The notes under the pieces were generated by a model that worked only from the letters and a program-made list of their open reading frames with translations, was not told the origin of the DNA and searched no databases. A program made the position numbers and the translations under genes. From Streptomyces sp. STR69 (GTDB taxonomy: Bacteria; Actinomycetota; Actinomycetes; Streptomycetales; Streptomycetaceae): DNA of 64,000 nt. Each line of letters begins with the position of its first letter. Within the stretch, counting starts at the first letter, position 1. Positions 9,181-18,080 of this stretch are shown here, piece after piece. Location of the stretch: the NCBI RefSeq assembly GCF_024519455.1, contig NZ_JALJRY010000006.1:62001-126000 (forward strand), written 5' to 3'.

Positions 9181-9783
9181 ATGACCACGAGAACCGACGC
9201 CCCCACCCGCCGCGAGCAGATCCTCAAGGAGGCCGCGCGGCTCTTCGCCGAGCGGGGATTCCACGGCGTCGGGGTGGACGAGATAGGTGCCGCGGTCGGC
9301 ATCAGCGGCCCCGGCCTGTACCGGCACTTCCCGGGCAAGGACGCGATGCTCGCGGAGCTGCTGGTCGGCATCAGCGGACAGCTGCTGACGGGGGCGAAGC
9401 GGCGGCTGGCGGAGGCGGAGGGGGTGACTTCTTCGGAGGTGCTCCTCGACTCGCTCATCGAGGGCCACATCGACTTCGCCCTCGACGACCGCCCGCTGAT
9501 CACGCTGCACGACCGCGAGCTGGACCGGCTGCGGGACAGTGACCGCAAGTTGGTGCGGCAGCTTCAGCGGCAGTACGTCGAACTGTGGGTGGAGGTCGTA
9601 CGGGACGTGTACCCGGAGCTGGCCGAACCCAGCGCCCGGTCGGCGGTCCACTCGGTCTTCGGCCTGCTCAACTCGACTCCGCATCTGGGGCGACCGGGGT
9701 CGTTGCCCGGGCGGGGGGCGACGGCGGAGTTGTTGCATCGGATGGCGAGGGGGGCGTTGGGGGCGGCGGCTTCGGGTGGATGA
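9181..9783 (+). CDS. TetR-family regulator of the leucine operon
   Basis: A 200-residue TetR/AcrR repressor. The DNA-binding domain occupies about residues 10-56 (RREQILKEAARLFAERGFHGVGVDEIG, then GLYRHFPGKDAMLAELL). The C-terminal ligand domain is not diagnostic. It is divergent from the carboxylase-lyase-dehydrogenase operon, which makes it the probable regulator responding to an acyl-CoA or free-acid intermediate. This role is inferred from position and the two shared palindromes. Confidence 0.88.
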   Translation: MTTRTDAPTRREQILKEAARLFAERGFHGVGVDEIGAAVGISGPGLYRHFPGKDAMLAELLVGISGQLLTGAKRRLAEAEGVTSSEVLLDSLIEGHIDFALDDRPLITLHDRELDRLRDSDRKLVRQLQRQYVELWVEVVRDVYPELAEPSARSAVHSVFGLLNSTPHLGRPGSLPGRGATAELLHRMARGALGAAASGG

Positions 9784-9863
9784 CGGGTGGGCGAAGGGGC
9801 GTGACGAGCGTTACGTGCCCGTTCCACTGGACGCCCCTGCCTACTCGCCGGTACGCTCGATGC

Positions 9864-9879
9864 TGAGCAAGCGCTTAGC
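9864..9879. promoter_or_regulatory. AAGCGCTT-core operator candidate
   Basis: TGAGCAAGCGCTTAGC, with the self-complementary core AAGCGCTT (9869-9876), lies about 100 bp upstream of the second acyl-CoA dehydrogenase gene. Sites of this form are used by TetR-family regulators of fatty acid and sterol catabolism in actinobacteria, such as KstR2-type proteins. The regulator is not in this window as far as can be told. Confidence 0.45.
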
Positions 9880-9913
9880 CGATCGGGCCGCAACCATCAA
9901 CTGAGGAACCCCG

Positions 9914-9994
9914 ATGGCGAGCAACCACATCCGCGCGAGCGGCGCCGGTTTAGGCGCAAAGAAGGGTGGCGGCGGTGCGCCGTACGGTGTTTGA
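9914..9994 (+). CDS. 26-codon upstream ORF with a TTA codon
   Basis: ATG at 9914 follows GAGGAACC at normal spacing and opens a 26-codon frame (MASNHIRASGAGLGAKKG..., ending GVstop at 9992-9994). Codon 13 is TTA (9950-9952), the rare leucine codon read by bldA tRNA in Streptomyces. The frame ends inside the first codons of the acyl-CoA dehydrogenase gene in a different frame, so its translation could couple to or delay that gene. Whether it is translated is unknown. Confidence 0.4.
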   Translation: MASNHIRASGAGLGAKKGGGGAPYGV

Positions 9995-11132
9995 CGAGGA
10001 CCACGAGGCGTTCCGGGAGACCCTCCGGGCCTTCATCGAGGCCGAGGTCGTCCCGGTCTACGACGAGTGGTTCGCCGCCGGCCAGGCGCCGCGCGAGTTC
10101 TACTACAAGCTCGCCGAGCTCGGCGTCTTCGGCATCCGCGTGGACGAGGAGTACGGCGGCGCGGGCATCGACTCGTACAAGTTCGAGGCCGTCCTCTACG
10201 AGGAGACCGCCCGCGCGGGTGTCTCCTTCGGCGGCTCCGGTGTGCACGTGCTGCTCGGCCTGCCCTACATCAAGCTGCTCGCCAACGACGAGCAGAAGAA
10301 GAAGTACCTCCCGAAGTTCGTCTCCGGCGAGGAGATGTGGGCCATCGCGATGACGGAGCCGGGCACCGGTTCCGACCTCGCGGGCATGAAGACCACCGCC
10401 AAGCTCTCCGAGGACGGCACGCACTACGTCCTCAACGGCGCCAAGACCTTCATCACCGGCGGCGTGCACGCCGACCGCATGATCGTCTGCGCCCGCACCG
10501 ACGCGCCCAGCAAGGAGGACCGCCGCCACGGCATCTCCCTCTTCGTGGTGGACACCAAGGCCGAGGGCTACTCGGTCGGCCGCAAGCTCGACAAGCTCGG
10601 CCTGAAGACCTCCGACACCGCCGAACTGGCGTTCGTCGACGTCAAGGTGCCCGTCGAGGACCTCCTCGGCGAGGAGAACAAGGGCTTCTACTACCTCGGC
10701 CACAACCTCGCCTCCGAGCGCTGGGGCATCGCCTTCGGCGCCTACGCGCAGGCCAAGGCCGCCGTCCGGTTCGCCAAGCAGTACGTGCAGGACCGGGTCG
10801 TCTTCGGCCAGCCCGTCGCCGCGTTCCAGAACACCAAGTTCGAACTGGCCGCCTGCCAGGCCGAGGTGGACGCCGCCGAGGCCGTCGTGGACCGCGCGAC
10901 CGAGGCCCTGGACGCCGGTGAGCTGACCCCCGCCGAGGCGGCCAGCGCCAAGCTGTTCACCACCGAGGTCGCCCACCGCGTGATCGACCGCTGCCTCCAG
11001 CTGCACGGCGGCTACGGCTTCATGAACGAGTACCCGATCGCCCGCCTGTACGCGGACAACCGCGTCAACCGCATCTACGGCGGCACCAGCGAGATCATGA
11101 AGACGATCATCGCCAAGGACATGGGCCTGTAA
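9975..11132 (+). CDS. Acyl-CoA dehydrogenase (isovaleryl/long-chain-like)
   Basis: About 385 residues from the GTG at 9975, chosen because AAGAAGG ends ten bases upstream; a GTG at 9966 is in frame but directly abuts that ribosome site. The family motifs are MTEPGTGSDLAGM (FAD binding) and HGGYGFMNEYPIARLYADN. At the place where SCAD/MCAD enzymes carry the catalytic Glu, this protein has YGGTSEI, so the base is probably the Glu in ASERWGIAFG, as in isovaleryl-CoA and long-chain dehydrogenases. It is followed by tesB. The substrate is not determined. Confidence 0.88.
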   Translation: MRRTVFDEDHEAFRETLRAFIEAEVVPVYDEWFAAGQAPREFYYKLAELGVFGIRVDEEYGGAGIDSYKFEAVLYEETARAGVSFGGSGVHVLLGLPYIKLLANDEQKKKYLPKFVSGEEMWAIAMTEPGTGSDLAGMKTTAKLSEDGTHYVLNGAKTFITGGVHADRMIVCARTDAPSKEDRRHGISLFVVDTKAEGYSVGRKLDKLGLKTSDTAELAFVDVKVPVEDLLGEENKGFYYLGHNLASERWGIAFGAYAQAKAAVRFAKQYVQDRVVFGQPVAAFQNTKFELAACQAEVDAAEAVVDRATEALDAGELTPAEAASAKLFTTEVAHRVIDRCLQLHGGYGFMNEYPIARLYADNRVNRIYGGTSEIMKTIIAKDMGL

Positions 11133-11168
11133 GGTCCCGGCAATTACCGCCCGGTACAACTGGACGCC

Positions 11169-12041
11169 ATGAACCAGGCACTACAGGATCTCCTCGATCT
11201 GCTCGACCTCGAGCAGATCGAGGAGAACATCTTCCGCGGCCAGTCCCGCTCCGCCGTCGTCCCCCGCGTCTTCGGGGGCCAGGTGGCGGCCCAAGCACTG
11301 GTCGCCGCCGGGCGCACGGTCCCCGCCGACCGCCACGCCCACTCCCTGCACGCGTACTTCCTGCGCATGGGCGACCCCGGCGCGCCCATCGTCTACAACG
11401 TCGAGCGCATGCGCGACGGCCGTTCCTTCACCACCCGCCGCGCGGTCGCCGTCCAGCACGGCCGGCCGATCTTCGCGCTGTCGGCGTCCTTCCAGACGTA
11501 CGAAGAAGGCCTCGACCACCAGACCCCCATGCCGCCCGCGCCCGACCCGGAGACGGTCCCCACCGGCCGCGAGCGGCTGCTCGGCTACGACCACCTCGAC
11601 CAGAGGATCGTTGAACGATTCCTGGAGGCCCGCGAGGCGATCGACCTCCGGTATGTCGACGACCCGCCGTACGGCAGGTTCGGCGAGCCGCGCGAACCGC
11701 ACTCCCAGGTCTGGTTCCGCACCAACGGCAAGCTCGCGGACGATCCCCTCCTCCACGTAGTCCTCGCGACCTACGTCTCCGACATGACCCTCCTCGACTC
11801 GATCCTCCTCGCGCACGGCCGCGGCGGCTGGGCCGTGGGAGATGTCGTAGGAGCGTCGCTCGACCACGCGATGTGGTTCCACCGGCCGTTCCGCGCGGAC
11901 GATTGGCTGCTCTACGACCAGGAGTCGCCGTCGGCCTACGGCGGACGCGGTCTCGGGCAGGCCCGGATCTACACCCAGGACGGTCAACTGGCCGTCTCCG
12001 TCATCCAGGAGGGCGTGGTCCGGGTTCCTCGGGAAGACTGA
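11169..12041 (+). CDS. tesB: Acyl-CoA thioesterase II
   Basis: A 290-residue double-hotdog thioesterase that hydrolyses acyl-CoA to free acid and CoA. It shows the TesB wording VFGGQVAAQALVAAGRTV near the N-terminus and SLDHAMWFHRPFRADDWLLYD in the second hotdog. The distal Gln (SVIQEG) fits the Asp-Thr/Ser-Gln catalytic set. It lies 36 bp after an acyl-CoA dehydrogenase gene and 4 bp before the CDF gene, so it probably shares their transcript and may relieve acyl-CoA build-up. Confidence 0.9.
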   Translation: MNQALQDLLDLLDLEQIEENIFRGQSRSAVVPRVFGGQVAAQALVAAGRTVPADRHAHSLHAYFLRMGDPGAPIVYNVERMRDGRSFTTRRAVAVQHGRPIFALSASFQTYEEGLDHQTPMPPAPDPETVPTGRERLLGYDHLDQRIVERFLEAREAIDLRYVDDPPYGRFGEPREPHSQVWFRTNGKLADDPLLHVVLATYVSDMTLLDSILLAHGRGGWAVGDVVGASLDHAMWFHRPFRADDWLLYDQESPSAYGGRGLGQARIYTQDGQLAVSVIQEGVVRVPRED

Positions 12042-12045
12042 GGGC

Positions 12046-13026
12046 ATGACAGAAACCGTGGAGACAGAGGCGAGTGAGGGCGGCGGCGAGTCCACCTTCA
12101 CGGTGATCGTCGCGGCCGTCGCCAACCTGGGGATCGCGCTCGCCAAGGCGGTCGCCGGCGTCATCAGCGGCTCCAGCGCGATGCTCTCCGAGGCGGCCCA
12201 CTCGGTCGCCGACACGGTCACCGAACTCCTCCTCCTCACCGCCCTCAAGCGCAGCGAGAAACCCGCCGACGAGGAACACCCCCTCGGCTACGGCCCCGAG
12301 CGCTACATCTGGGCGATGCTCGCCGCCGTCGCCACCTTCGTGGGCGGTGCGGTCTTCTCCCTCTACGACGGAATCCACACCCTGGTCGCCGGCGAGGACC
12401 TCGGCGACCCGCTCATCTCCTACATCGTGCTCGGCGTCGCCTTCCTCCTGGAGGGCTACTCCCTGCGGACGGGCGTACGCCAGGCGCGCGGCGAGGCGGC
12501 CCGCTTCGACGCCTCCTTCAAGCGCTACCTCCGCTACACACCCGACACCGCGGTGAAGGCCGTAGTACTGGAGGACTCCGCCGCACTGGTCGGCCTGGTC
12601 CTGGCGGCCGGCGGCCTGCTCGGCGGACAACTCACCGGCTCCGGCGTCTGGGACGGCCTCGCATCCCTCTGCATCGGCCTCCTGCTGCTCTACGTCGCCT
12701 GGGTGCTCGGCCGTTCCAACGCGGAACTCCTCATCGGCCGCCCCCTGCCCAAGCCCATGCGGGACCGCATCCGCGAAGAGCTGCTCGGGGTCGAACACAT
12801 CGAAGCCGTACTGGAGTTGACGACCCTCGTGCAGGGCCCGCGCGAGGCACTGGTCGCCGCGAAGATCGACTTCCGGGATCGGTCGACGGCCGCCCAGATC
12901 GAGTGGGCCTGCGAACAGGCCGAACAACGACTGCGGGAGGCGTTCCCGGCGGTGAGCCGGGTGTATCTGGACCCGACACCGGGCTATGCGCAGCGACGGG
13001 CGGAAGGGCTGAACCCCTGGCCGTGA
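12046..13026 (+). CDS. Cation diffusion facilitator metal exporter
   Basis: A 326-residue CDF-family membrane protein that exports Zn, Fe, Co or similar divalent ions for protons. It has about six membrane segments, with the metal-site helix SEAAHSVADTVTE near residues 45-57 (HxxxD) and a C-terminal cytoplasmic domain after about residue 230. It starts four bases after tesB. It ends 22 bp before the convergent phosphatase gene. The metal cannot be assigned from sequence alone. Confidence 0.87.
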   Translation: MTETVETEASEGGGESTFTVIVAAVANLGIALAKAVAGVISGSSAMLSEAAHSVADTVTELLLLTALKRSEKPADEEHPLGYGPERYIWAMLAAVATFVGGAVFSLYDGIHTLVAGEDLGDPLISYIVLGVAFLLEGYSLRTGVRQARGEAARFDASFKRYLRYTPDTAVKAVVLEDSAALVGLVLAAGGLLGGQLTGSGVWDGLASLCIGLLLLYVAWVLGRSNAELLIGRPLPKPMRDRIREELLGVEHIEAVLELTTLVQGPREALVAAKIDFRDRSTAAQIEWACEQAEQRLREAFPAVSRVYLDPTPGYAQRRAEGLNPWP

Positions 13027-13048
13027 CAGGGGAGTTGAGCCCGGTCGC

Positions 13049-13840
13049 TCAGGACGACAGCCCGGCCTCCGCGAGCAGATACGCCGTCAGCGGGTCGTAG
13101 TACCTGGGGCTGACCACGTGGTCGTCGAGCGGGACGGCCACCTGGAGGGTGCCCTCGGACTCGGCGAGGAAGAGCGCCGGGTCGTTGCAGTCCGCGTAGC
13201 CGACGGAGTCGACGCCGTGGCGGCCCGCGTAGCCCGCCCAGCCGTGGTCGGCGACGACCAGGTCGGGCAGTGGGCGGCCCTCGCGCTCCAGGGCGGTCAG
13301 GATCGCCTTCATCGGCTCGCCGGAGTGGGTGTGCCACAGCGTGGCGCCGTGCTCCAGGACGGCCACGTCCGCGAACTGCATGACGTACCCCTCCTCCGTC
13401 TGCAGCCCCTCCGGGATCACCACGATCTCGCAGCCGGCCGTGCGCAGGGCGGCGGCCGTGGAGTGGTGCACTTCGAGCAGACCGCCCGGGTGGCCGGTGG
13501 CGAAGAGCACTCGCTGCTGTCCGTCGGCCGCCTTGCGCAGCCGCGCGGCGAGGCGGTCGAGCGCCTCGACCGTCAGCTCCGGGTCGATGGTGTCCTGGCC
13601 GTAGCGGTACTCGGGATCGTCGTTCACCCCCACCCGCTCCGCCATCACCGCGAGCACGTCCTGCTCGTCGGACCAGCGGTCGCCGAGCTCCAGGCCGAAC
13701 CAGTAGTGGCGGTCGCCGTTGGCCAGCTTGCGGTAGTGGGAGAGGTTGTTCTCGCGGGGAGTGGCTACGTCGCCCGCGATACGGGTCTTCACAAGGTGAT
13801 CGACGAGCTCGGCGCGGCTGGGGGTCCCGGGTATCGGCAT
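13049..13840 (-). CDS. Actinobacterial phosphatase-family protein
   Basis: A 263-residue protein matching the actinobacterial family usually annotated simply as phosphatase. Visible features are FATGHPGGLLEVH (about 117-129) and VVADHGWAGYAGRHGVDSVGYADCNDPAL (about 198-226), with several His and Asp residues that could bind metal. No signal peptide is seen. It is monocistronic, convergent with the CDF gene, and 79 bp from the pucR-type gene that reads the same way upstream. The substrate is unknown. Confidence 0.65.
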   Translation of the reverse strand: MPIPGTPSRAELVDHLVKTRIAGDVATPRENNLSHYRKLANGDRHYWFGLELGDRWSDEQDVLAVMAERVGVNDDPEYRYGQDTIDPELTVEALDRLAARLRKAADGQQRVLFATGHPGGLLEVHHSTAAALRTAGCEIVVIPEGLQTEEGYVMQFADVAVLEHGATLWHTHSGEPMKAILTALEREGRPLPDLVVADHGWAGYAGRHGVDSVGYADCNDPALFLAESEGTLQVAVPLDDHVVSPRYYDPLTAYLLAEAGLSS

Positions 13841-13919
13841 GGCCCCATTGTGGAGCAGCGGGCTGTGCCGGTGCCCGGCGTCCCGGACGCTGGGATGTGG
13901 ATCACTCGCGGGTGACCGC

Positions 13920-15479
13920 TCACAGGTGACGCAGACCGAACCACAGCTCCATCCGTACGTCCGGATCGTCCAGGTCCGCGTCCAGCAGCGCCGCGCACCG
14001 GACGATCCGCTGCCGCACGGTGTTGCGGTGCACGGCCAGCGCGACCGCCGTGCGGTCCCAACTCCCGTGCAGGGAGAGCCAGGTGCGCAGGGTCTCGGTG
14101 AGCGCGGGGTTCGCGGCGAGCGGGGCGAGGAGGGTGCGGGCGTGCGCCTCGGCTTCCCCGTGGGGGACCAGTTCGGCGAGGCCGGGGCGGCCGGCGGCGC
14201 CGTGCCGGACCAGCGGGGCGCGGGTCGCGCGGGCCCGGGCCAGAGCGCGGGCCGCCTGGGTGTCCGCGGCCGGCCAGTCCCGTGGAGCTACGGGTGCACT
14301 GACACCGAGGGTCCAGCCGGGTTGGGGGGCGGGTTCGCGATCGGCGGGGACCAGTACCCGTACTACCTCCGGCGCCAGGTCGATCAGCGCCGACCCGAGG
14401 GCGGCGCCCAGCGCGGACGCGGCGACCGGGTCGGAAACAGGGGTGTCGGGCGCCGCGTGCACGACGACCCACCGGTCCCCGCCGAGCAGCGCCGCGACGT
14501 CCTGTGGCGGGGCGCCCAGCAGCAGTCGTACGAGCGCCGACGAACGGTCCGCTCCCGTACGGCTCTGGTGTTCGCCGGTGAGGAGGGAGAGCAGTACGGC
14601 GGCCACCGAGGCGATGGTGTGGTCGCCGGGGTCGCGGTGCGGGGCGGCGACCCCTAGGACGAAACCCTGACCGGTACCCAGGGCGTAGGCCGAGAGATGG
14701 GCGCCAGGGACGGTGTCGGTGGCGGACGTGGGGGAAGGGGCCGTAGCGGATGAGGACGTGGGGGAAGGGGGCGTGGCGGGAGCGGGGCTTTCGGTGGGAC
14801 GCACGACTCGCGCCAGCCCCGCCAACGCCTCCCGCGTCGCCCGGGCCTCCGCCCCCGCCGCCCCCCGCCCCGCCGCCGCGATCTCCGTGCCGTCGGGCCC
14901 GTACAGCACGGCCCGTCCGCTGACGCGCTGGGCGAGTTGCCGTAGCACCGAAGGGACCGGGTCGGGGCGGGAGGCCGCTGCCGCCAGGCTCTGCTGGGCC
15001 TCGGTGACGCGGCGGAGTTCGGCGAGGCGGGCCTGTGCCATCAGCTGCCAGACCGCGCGGGCCACACGGGAGAAGGGGGTCGGGGGCGGGACCTCCAGGA
15101 GTGGCAGGTCGTAGTGGTCGCAGGCCGCGACCAGGGCCCTCGGCACGGTGTCGTGGACGGGCGCCACGCCGAAGCCGAGGGCCACGCCGCCCGCCTCGAC
15201 GATCCGGGAGACGTAGTCGGCGAAGTACGTGCCCGAGCCGGCTGCCTCCGGGATGTGGACCCCCGCTGTCAGCAGCAGCTCGCCGCCCAGCAGGTACGGA
15301 TACGGGTCCGGCATCTCCGACGTGTGCGCCCAGTGGATGACGATGTCGGGGTCGGTGGGCCCCGCGATCTGCCTCAGCCCGAGGTCCTCGACGGCCAGGA
15401 GGGCGGAGAGGGGTACGGGAGGTGTAGGGGGAGTAGGGGGAATCGTGAGGTCCGGCATGGTGGACGTTTCCTCCATCAC
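13920..15479 (-). CDS. PucR-family transcriptional regulator
   Basis: A 519-residue PucR-type regulator. The N-terminal purine-catabolism-regulator domain (about 20-150) contains DIVIHWAHTSEMPDPYPYL and GGELLLTAG. The middle is GGDEF-like and variable, with a low-complexity Pro/Ser/Thr stretch near 240. The C-terminal HTH reads LHGSWDRTAVALAVHRNTVRQRI. Such proteins usually control nitrogen-compound catabolism. It is divergent from the symporter-ureohydrolase-TPP operon and is the probable activator. The start could be the first ATG at 15479 or the one seven codons later. Confidence 0.85.
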   Translation of the reverse strand: MMEETSTMPDLTIPPTPPTPPVPLSALLAVEDLGLRQIAGPTDPDIVIHWAHTSEMPDPYPYLLGGELLLTAGVHIPEAAGSGTYFADYVSRIVEAGGVALGFGVAPVHDTVPRALVAACDHYDLPLLEVPPPTPFSRVARAVWQLMAQARLAELRRVTEAQQSLAAAASRPDPVPSVLRQLAQRVSGRAVLYGPDGTEIAAAGRGAAGAEARATREALAGLARVVRPTESPAPATPPSPTSSSATAPSPTSATDTVPGAHLSAYALGTGQGFVLGVAAPHRDPGDHTIASVAAVLLSLLTGEHQSRTGADRSSALVRLLLGAPPQDVAALLGGDRWVVVHAAPDTPVSDPVAASALGAALGSALIDLAPEVVRVLVPADREPAPQPGWTLGVSAPVAPRDWPAADTQAARALARARATRAPLVRHGAAGRPGLAELVPHGEAEAHARTLLAPLAANPALTETLRTWLSLHGSWDRTAVALAVHRNTVRQRIVRCAALLDADLDDPDVRMELWFGLRHL

Positions 15480-15577
15480 CTCGTGCTCGAATGGATGAAA
15501 CGTACACTTCGCAGCCGCTTCCCGGCCACCTACTGTCGACCCGGACCAGGCAGCGACCGCGCGAAGGAGGCCCCCGT

Positions 15578-17047
15578 ATGGCCGTCGACTACACCGTCAT
15601 CGTCGTCTACCTGGCCGGCATGCTGGCCATGGGCTGGTGGGGCATGCGCCGCGCCAAGTCGAAGAGCGACTTCCTGGTCGCGGGCCGCCGGCTGGGCCCG
15701 GTCATGTACTCCGGCACCATGGCCGCCATCGTCCTCGGCGGCGCCTCCACCATCGGCGGGGTGGGCCTCGGCTACCAGTACGGGTTGTCCGGGGCGTGGA
15801 TGGTCTTCACCATCGGCCTCGGCCTGCTCGCGCTCTCCGTCTTCTTCTCCGCCCGCATCGCCCGCCTGAAGGTGTACACCGTCTCCGAGATGCTCGATCT
15901 CAGGTACGGGGGTCGTGCGGGAGTGATCTCCGGCGTGGTCATGTGGGTCTACACCCTGATGCTCGCGGTCACCTCGACCATCGCCTACGCCACGATCTTC
16001 GACGTCCTCTTCGACATGAACCGCACGGTCGCGATCGTCCTCGGCGGCTCGATCGTCGTCGCGTACTCGACCCTCGGCGGCATGTGGTCCATCACGCTGA
16101 CGGACATGGTGCAGTTCGTGGTGAAGACGATCGGCGTGCTGCTTCTGCTCCTGCCGATCGCGGTCGTCAAGGCGGGCGGGTTCAGCGAGATGAAGGCGAA
16201 GCTGCCCACCGGGTACTTCGACCCGCTGGGCATCGGCGGCGAGACGATCTTCACGTACGTCCTGATCTACACGTTCGGCATGCTCATCGGCCAGGACATC
16301 TGGCAGCGCGTGTTCACGGCCGGCAGCGACAGGACCGCCAAGTGGGGCGGCACGGTCGCCGGCACCTACTGTCTCGTCTACGCCCTCGCAGGAGCCGTCA
16401 TCGGCACGGCGGCGAAGGTCCTGTACCCGAACCTCGGCAGCGCGGACGACGCCTTCGCGACGATCGTCAAGGACGAACTCCCGGTCGGCGTACGGGGGTT
16501 GGTGCTGGCCGCCGCCCTGGCCGCCGTGATGTCGACGTCCTCCGGCGCGCTGATCGCCTGCGCCACGGTCGCCAACAACGACATCTGGTCGAAGCTGCGC
16601 GGAGCCGTCCGGCGGGACGGCGAGGAGGAGCGGCACGACGAGGTGCGGGGCAACCGTGCCTTCATCCTCGTCATGGGCGTCGCGGTGATCGTCACGGCGA
16701 TCGCGCTGAACAACGTGGTGGAGGCGCTGACCGTCGCCTACAACCTCCTCGTCGGCGGTCTCCTCGTCCCGATCCTCGGTGGCCTGCTGTGGAAGCGCGG
16801 CACCGCGCAGGGCGCGCTCGCCTCCGTCGCCGTCGGCGGCCTCGCGGTCGTCGGCCTGATGGCGACCTACGGCATCCTCGCCAACGAGCCTGTCTACTAC
16901 GGCCTGTTGCTGTCGCTGGCCGCCTATGTCACGGTCTCGCTCGCCACGCCGGCGACCGACGCGGCCGTACTCGACGCCTGGCGGGACCGGCTGGCGGGGC
17001 GTGGCGCACCCGAAGTCGGGGCCGAGCCGGTCGCGGCACACCGGTAA
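15578..17047 (+). CDS. Sodium:solute symporter
   Basis: A 489-residue SSS-family permease with about 13 membrane segments. The ATG at 15578 follows a strong AAGGAGG; the upstream in-frame frame is not coding. Family signatures include [19 protein letters not shown] near 50-70 and the [13 protein letters not shown] segment, typical of transport helices holding Na+ ligands. It precedes an agmatinase-family hydrolase gene and faces pucR, so the likely cargo is a guanidino compound or polyamine. That cargo is inferred from neighbours only. Confidence 0.85.
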   Translation: MAVDYTVIVVYLAGMLAMGWWGMRRAKSKSDFLVAGRRLGPVMYSGTMAAIVLGGASTIGGVGLGYQYGLSGAWMVFTIGLGLLALSVFFSARIARLKVYTVSEMLDLRYGGRAGVISGVVMWVYTLMLAVTSTIAYATIFDVLFDMNRTVAIVLGGSIVVAYSTLGGMWSITLTDMVQFVVKTIGVLLLLLPIAVVKAGGFSEMKAKLPTGYFDPLGIGGETIFTYVLIYTFGMLIGQDIWQRVFTAGSDRTAKWGGTVAGTYCLVYALAGAVIGTAAKVLYPNLGSADDAFATIVKDELPVGVRGLVLAAALAAVMSTSSGALIACATVANNDIWSKLRGAVRRDGEEERHDEVRGNRAFILVMGVAVIVTAIALNNVVEALTVAYNLLVGGLLVPILGGLLWKRGTAQGALASVAVGGLAVVGLMATYGILANEPVYYGLLLSLAAYVTVSLATPATDAAVLDAWRDRLAGRGAPEVGAEPVAAHR

Positions 17048-17111
17048 ATTCAATGACAGAGGTTGGAAACAACCCCACACGCGACGAAGCGTAGGAAAGA
17101 AGGCAGTCCCC

Positions 17112-18080
17112 ATGACCAGCAACGAGACGCCCCGAGGCCCCGTCGACTCCTCTCGCACCCCGCGCTACGCCGGGCCCGCGACCTACGCCCGGCTGCCGCG
17201 GCTGGACGAGGTCGGCAGCGCGGATGTCGCCGTGGTCGGGGTGCCGTTCGACGCCGGTGTCTCCTACCGGCCGGGCGCGCGCTTCGGCGGCAACGCGATC
17301 CGCGAGGCGTCCCGGCTGCTGCGGCCGTACAACCCGGCGCAGGACGCGTCCCCGTTCGCGCTGGCGCAGGTCGCGGACGCCGGTGACATCGCGGCGAACC
17401 CGTTCAACATCAACGAGGCCGTCGAGACCATCGAGGAGGCCGCTGACCAACTCCTGGGCACCGGCGCGCGGTTGATGACGCTCGGCGGCGACCACACCAT
17501 CGCGCTGCCGCTGTTGCGCTCGGTCGCGAAGAAGCACGGCCCGGTGGCCCTGCTGCACTTCGACGCCCATCTCGACACCTGGGACACGTACTTCGGGGCG
17601 GAGTACACGCACGGGACGCCGTTCCGCAGGGCAGTTGAGGAGGGCATCCTCGACACGGAGGCGCTCTCGCACGTCGGTATCCGCGGTCCGCTGTACGGCA
17701 AGCAGGACCTCAAGGACGACGAGAAGATGGGCTTCGGCATCGTCACGTCCGCGGACGTCTACCGGCGCGGCGCCGACGAGGTCGCCGACCAGCTCCGCCA
17801 GCGCATCGGTGACCGCCCCCTCTACATCTCCATCGACATCGACTGCCTCGACCCGGCCCACGCGCCCGGCACCGGCACGCCCGAGGCGGGCGGCCTGACC
17901 TCCCGCGAACTTCTGGAGATCCTGCGCGGCCTGGCATCCTGCAACCTGGTGTCGGCGGACGTCGTCGAGGTGGCGCCGGCGTACGACCACGCCGAGATCA
18001 CGTCGGTGGCCGCCTCCCACACCGCGTACGACCTGATCACCATCATGTCCCGTCAGATTGCCGAGGCTCGTTCGAAGTGA
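17112..18080 (+). CDS. speB: Agmatinase/guanidinobutyrase-family ureohydrolase
   Basis: A 322-residue binuclear-manganese ureohydrolase that releases urea from agmatine or a related guanidino acid. The metal motifs are all present: GGDHTI (about 122-127), HFDAHLDTW (about 149-157) and [19 protein letters not shown] (about 239-257). The start is the ATG at 17112 behind GAAAGAAGG. The TPP enzyme gene begins inside its stop codon (GTGA). With a symporter before it and PucR control, guanidinobutyrate or another guanidino substrate is as likely as agmatine; the name is by family only. Confidence 0.82.
   Translation: MTSNETPRGPVDSSRTPRYAGPATYARLPRLDEVGSADVAVVGVPFDAGVSYRPGARFGGNAIREASRLLRPYNPAQDASPFALAQVADAGDIAANPFNINEAVETIEEAADQLLGTGARLMTLGGDHTIALPLLRSVAKKHGPVALLHFDAHLDTWDTYFGAEYTHGTPFRRAVEEGILDTEALSHVGIRGPLYGKQDLKDDEKMGFGIVTSADVYRRGADEVADQLRQRIGDRPLYISIDIDCLDPAHAPGTGTPEAGGLTSRELLEILRGLASCNLVSADVVEVAPAYDHAEITSVAASHTAYDLITIMSRQIAEARSK

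Noticed and set aside
17061..17092. Guanidine-II (mini-ykkC) riboswitch before the ureohydrolase
   Set aside because: The class needs two hairpins with ACGR loops; here the first loop is GAAA and only the second contains ACGA, so the match is not convincing.
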